Source: an uncultured Bacilli bacterium (GTDB taxonomy: Bacteria > Bacillota_I > Bacilli_A > RF39 > UBA660). Taken from it: 45,850 nt of DNA. The position numbers and the translations under genes were made by a program. The notes under the pieces are model-generated. The model made no database searches. It had not been told where the DNA came from and worked only from the letters and a program-made list of their open reading frames with translations. The DNA is taken from the NCBI GenBank assembly GCA_947600335.1, contig CANQGB010000005.1, positions 1-45,850 on the forward strand, written 5' to 3'. Shown in pieces: positions 44,027 to 45,850 of the stretch (its first letter is position 1; each line of letters begins with the position of its first letter).

Positions 44027-44830
44027 ATGGATAAAATAATAATGCTAGGAACTGGTAATGGTGGAACAATTAATCTATATAATACTTGTTTCGTTATTCA
44101 AAATGAAAATGGTAATTTTCTAATTGATACAGGAGGAAGCATTGAAATTATAAAAAGATTAAATCAAGTAGATATTGATTATAAATCAATTCGCCATATT
44201 TTTATATCTCATAGCCATACCGATCACATATTAGGTATATTCTGGCTGTTTAAAAAGATAAGTAGAAATGTAATGAACGGCGATATAAAAGAAAAAATAA
44301 ATCTTTATTGTAATGATGTTGTATATCAGGCTATTAGTGAAGTGGCAAAATACATATTGCCAGATAAACTTATGAATGCAATATATAGTATTGTAGATTT
44401 TAAAGTATTAAATGACGGAGATAAATATAATATAAATGGTGTAAATTATACTTTCTTTGATATTCAAGCAAAAGGAACAAAACAATTTGGATTTGAATGT
44501 AGTTTGAATAATAAAAAGTTAGCATTTCTAGGAGATGAAACCTTAAATCCAAATCTTTATGATAGAATTAAAAGTTTTGATTATGTTATGCACGAGGCTT
44601 TTTGTTTAGATTCAGAAGAAAATATTTTTCACGCTTATGAAAAAAATCATTCAACAACAAGAAGCGTTAGCGAAGTAATGAATAAATTAGATGTTAGAAA
44701 TTTAATTCTATATCATACAGAAGAATCTCATAAAAATGAAAGAAAAAAATTATATACAGAAGAAGCACAGAGTTATTTTAATGGTAATGTTATAGTGCCA
44801 AATGATTTAGAAATAATAGAGATAAAATAG
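44027..44830 (+). CDS. MBL-fold metallo-hydrolase (RNase Z-like)
   Basis: This 267-aa protein has the metal motif SHSHTDH (about residues 61-67), an upstream FLIDTGGS and downstream FLGDETL and LYHTEESH, the typical metallo-beta-lactamase ligand order. Close to RNase Z/lactonase-type hydrolases. ATG is 2 nt after the deaminase stop with AAAGGAG overlapping that gene's end. Confidence 0.85.
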   Translation: MDKIIMLGTGNGGTINLYNTCFVIQNENGNFLIDTGGSIEIIKRLNQVDIDYKSIRHIFISHSHTDHILGIFWLFKKISRNVMNGDIKEKINLYCNDVVYQAISEVAKYILPDKLMNAIYSIVDFKVLNDGDKYNINGVNYTFFDIQAKGTKQFGFECSLNNKKLAFLGDETLNPNLYDRIKSFDYVMHEAFCLDSEENIFHAYEKNHSTTRSVSEVMNKLDVRNLILYHTEESHKNERKKLYTEEAQSYFNGNVIVPNDLEIIEIK

Positions 44831-44841
44831 GAGGAAAAAAG

Positions 44842-45090
44842 ATGAGAGAAGTAAAGATAAATAGAGTTTATAAGCATTTTAAAGGGGATTATTATTTAGT
44901 AATAGATGTTGCTAATCATTCTGAAACAAAAGAAAAATATGTTGTTTATAGAAGATTATATGGAGATGGAAGCCTATGGATTAGACCAATGGATATGTTT
45001 TTAAGTGAAGTAGATCACGATAAATATCCAAATATAGAACAAAAATATAGATTTGAATTGCAAGAAATAAAAAGTTTAAATGAAAAATAA
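44842..45090 (+). CDS. DUF1653-family small protein
   Basis: This 82-aa protein has [45 protein letters not shown], a good match to the DUF1653 pattern (xHFKGxYYxV...VVYRxLYGDGxLWVRPxxMF). Function of the family is unknown. AGGAGG precedes the ATG. It sits between the MBL and hydrolase genes. Confidence 0.85.
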   Translation: MREVKINRVYKHFKGDYYLVIDVANHSETKEKYVVYRRLYGDGSLWIRPMDMFLSEVDHDKYPNIEQKYRFELQEIKSLNEK

Positions 45091-45103
45091 AAAGGAGTTA
45101 GCT

Positions 45104-45658
45104 ATGAAAAATAATTATATTTTAATTCACGGAAGTTTTGGAAGTCCATTTGGTAATTGGTTTCCTTATTTAAGAAAAGAAATAGAAAACAGAAATTTAG
45201 AGGTTTATACTCCTGATTTTCCTACTGGGGTTGGATTTCAAAACTATGAAAATTGGTCTAAACTTTTAAAATGCTATTTAGAAGCAGGTATTATAAATGA
45301 AAATACAATTATATTTGCTCATTCAATAGCACCAGTATTCATTTGCAAATTTTTAATTGAAAATAAAATAAAAGTAAAGAGATTAGTATTTGTATGTGGA
45401 TTTAATAACTATTTAGGAATAGATGAAGAATATGACACAGTAAACAAGAGTATGTTTTTAGATAATTTAGCAGATATTAAAAATTATTGTGGAGATATTA
45501 TTTGCCTTTATTCAAATAATGATCCTTATGTTAAATATGAAAAAGAAAAAGAGTTTGCAGACACTATAACAGATAATCAAATTTTGATTTCAGGTGGAGG
45601 GCATTTAAATGCTGAAAGTGGCTATACTAATTTTTCTGATTTATTAAAGTATTTATAA
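45104..45658 (+). CDS. RBBP9/YdeN-like alpha/beta hydrolase
   Basis: The 184-aa protein starts at ATG 45104 (SD AAAGGAG 45091-45097; the ATG at 45080 lies in the DUF1653 gene). Oxyanion N-terminus YILIHGSFGSPFGNWF; nucleophile elbow IIFAHSIAP (Ser in AHSxA); Asp in SNNDPYVKYE; His in ISGGGHLNAESG. Small serine hydrolase of unknown substrate; last gene of the cluster. Confidence 0.85.
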   Translation: MKNNYILIHGSFGSPFGNWFPYLRKEIENRNLEVYTPDFPTGVGFQNYENWSKLLKCYLEAGIINENTIIFAHSIAPVFICKFLIENKIKVKRLVFVCGFNNYLGIDEEYDTVNKSMFLDNLADIKNYCGDIICLYSNNDPYVKYEKEKEFADTITDNQILISGGGHLNAESGYTNFSDLLKYL

Positions 45659-45670
45659 TAGGAATAAAAA

Positions 45671-45710
45671 ACAATACTAGCTTAAATTTCTAGTATTGTC
45701 TTTTTCTTTG
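45671..45710. terminator. Bidirectional terminator between convergent genes
   Basis: ACAATACTAG (45671-45680) / CTAGTATTGT (45690-45699) with a 9-nt loop and CTTTTTCTTT after it on the + strand; A-rich upstream gives T on the minus strand. It serves the hydrolase gene and the minus-strand gene, whose stop lies within the stem. Confidence 0.8.
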
Positions 45711-45850
45711 TTTAAATCTTTATCAAAATTATTAAGTTTTTCTTGTATAGATTCAGATTGTTTTCTAATATCCTTACAGTAATTATCATATTTACGAAGT
45801 TCTTTTATTTTAGGTTGAATATCATTTATTTCAGCAAGTATTTCAGCTTG
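45677..45850 (-). CDS. 3' end of a minus-strand gene with a coiled-coil C-terminus (partial)
   Basis: 57 residues plus TAG run from the window edge: QAEILAEINDIQPKIKELR then a Lys/Glu/Asn-rich stretch ending NTRNLS. Short heptad-like helix repeats resemble the C-termini of mobilization relaxases, but this is a weak guess. The body of the gene lies outside the window. Confidence 0.6.
   Translation of the reverse strand, partial: QAEILAEINDIQPKIKELRKYDNYCKDIRKQSESIQEKLNNFDKDLNKEKDNTRNLS

Overview
The window comes from a low-GC, Gram-positive-type bacterium. I place it in Bacillota, probably a Bacilli lineage near the Mollicutes. The reasons are strong A/T codon bias, clear Shine-Dalgarno sites, sigma-A-type promoters, a T-box leader, a Bacillus-type SOS box, a class B sortase and a zinc-type S14. 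L30 (rpmD) is missing from the spc operon, as reported for mycoplasmas. TGA is nevertheless used as a stop (secY, the radical SAM gene, the gene after it), so the standard code applies. Taxonomy rests on sequence feel only.

Bases 1-14206 hold one continuous S10-spc-alpha super-operon on the + strand: promoter, structured leader, rpsJ through rplO (without rpmD), secY, adk, map, infA, rpmJ, rpsM, rpsK, rpoA, rplQ and a terminator. A tRNA-Thr(CGU) follows.

Bases ~14330-23430 look like an integrative mobilizable element with the Tn4451-style pairing of a large serine recombinase and a MobV/Pre relaxase separated by a hairpin-rich, oriT-like gap. Its cargo is a HEPN-like DUF3644 protein, a free-standing candidate ncRNA of about 100 nt, a T-box-controlled arginyl-tRNA synthetase, a GNAT acetyltransferase and an unknown 420-aa protein. 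By my manual alignment the T-box specifier reads UGA rather than an Arg codon.

Bases ~23500-36900 look like resident genes. They include a collagen-like surface protein; a three-gene operon (radical SAM DNA-repair protein, its TIGR03915-type partner and a divergent GroEL) whose promoter carries a 13/14 match to the B. subtilis LexA/SOS box; a membrane-tethered metallophosphoesterase; a divergent TetR/MMPL exporter pair, with seven ~80-residue repeats in the exporter ectodomain; and a sortase B with its NPDTS-anchored substrate.

Bases ~37200-45850 are accessory. Two genes are split by frameshifts or stops. An AlbA-type regulator lies behind a promoter with duplicated operator-like repeats and between two copies of a ~60-bp intergenic repeat. 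A six-gene + strand cluster follows (two-TM protein, HEPN-like protein, nucleoside deaminase, MBL hydrolase, DUF1653 protein, RBBP9-like hydrolase). The 3' end of a minus-strand coiled-coil gene runs off the right edge.

The strongest candidates for something undescribed are the SOS-box DNA-repair/GroEL operon and the mobile ncRNA + T-box ArgRS + GNAT module.
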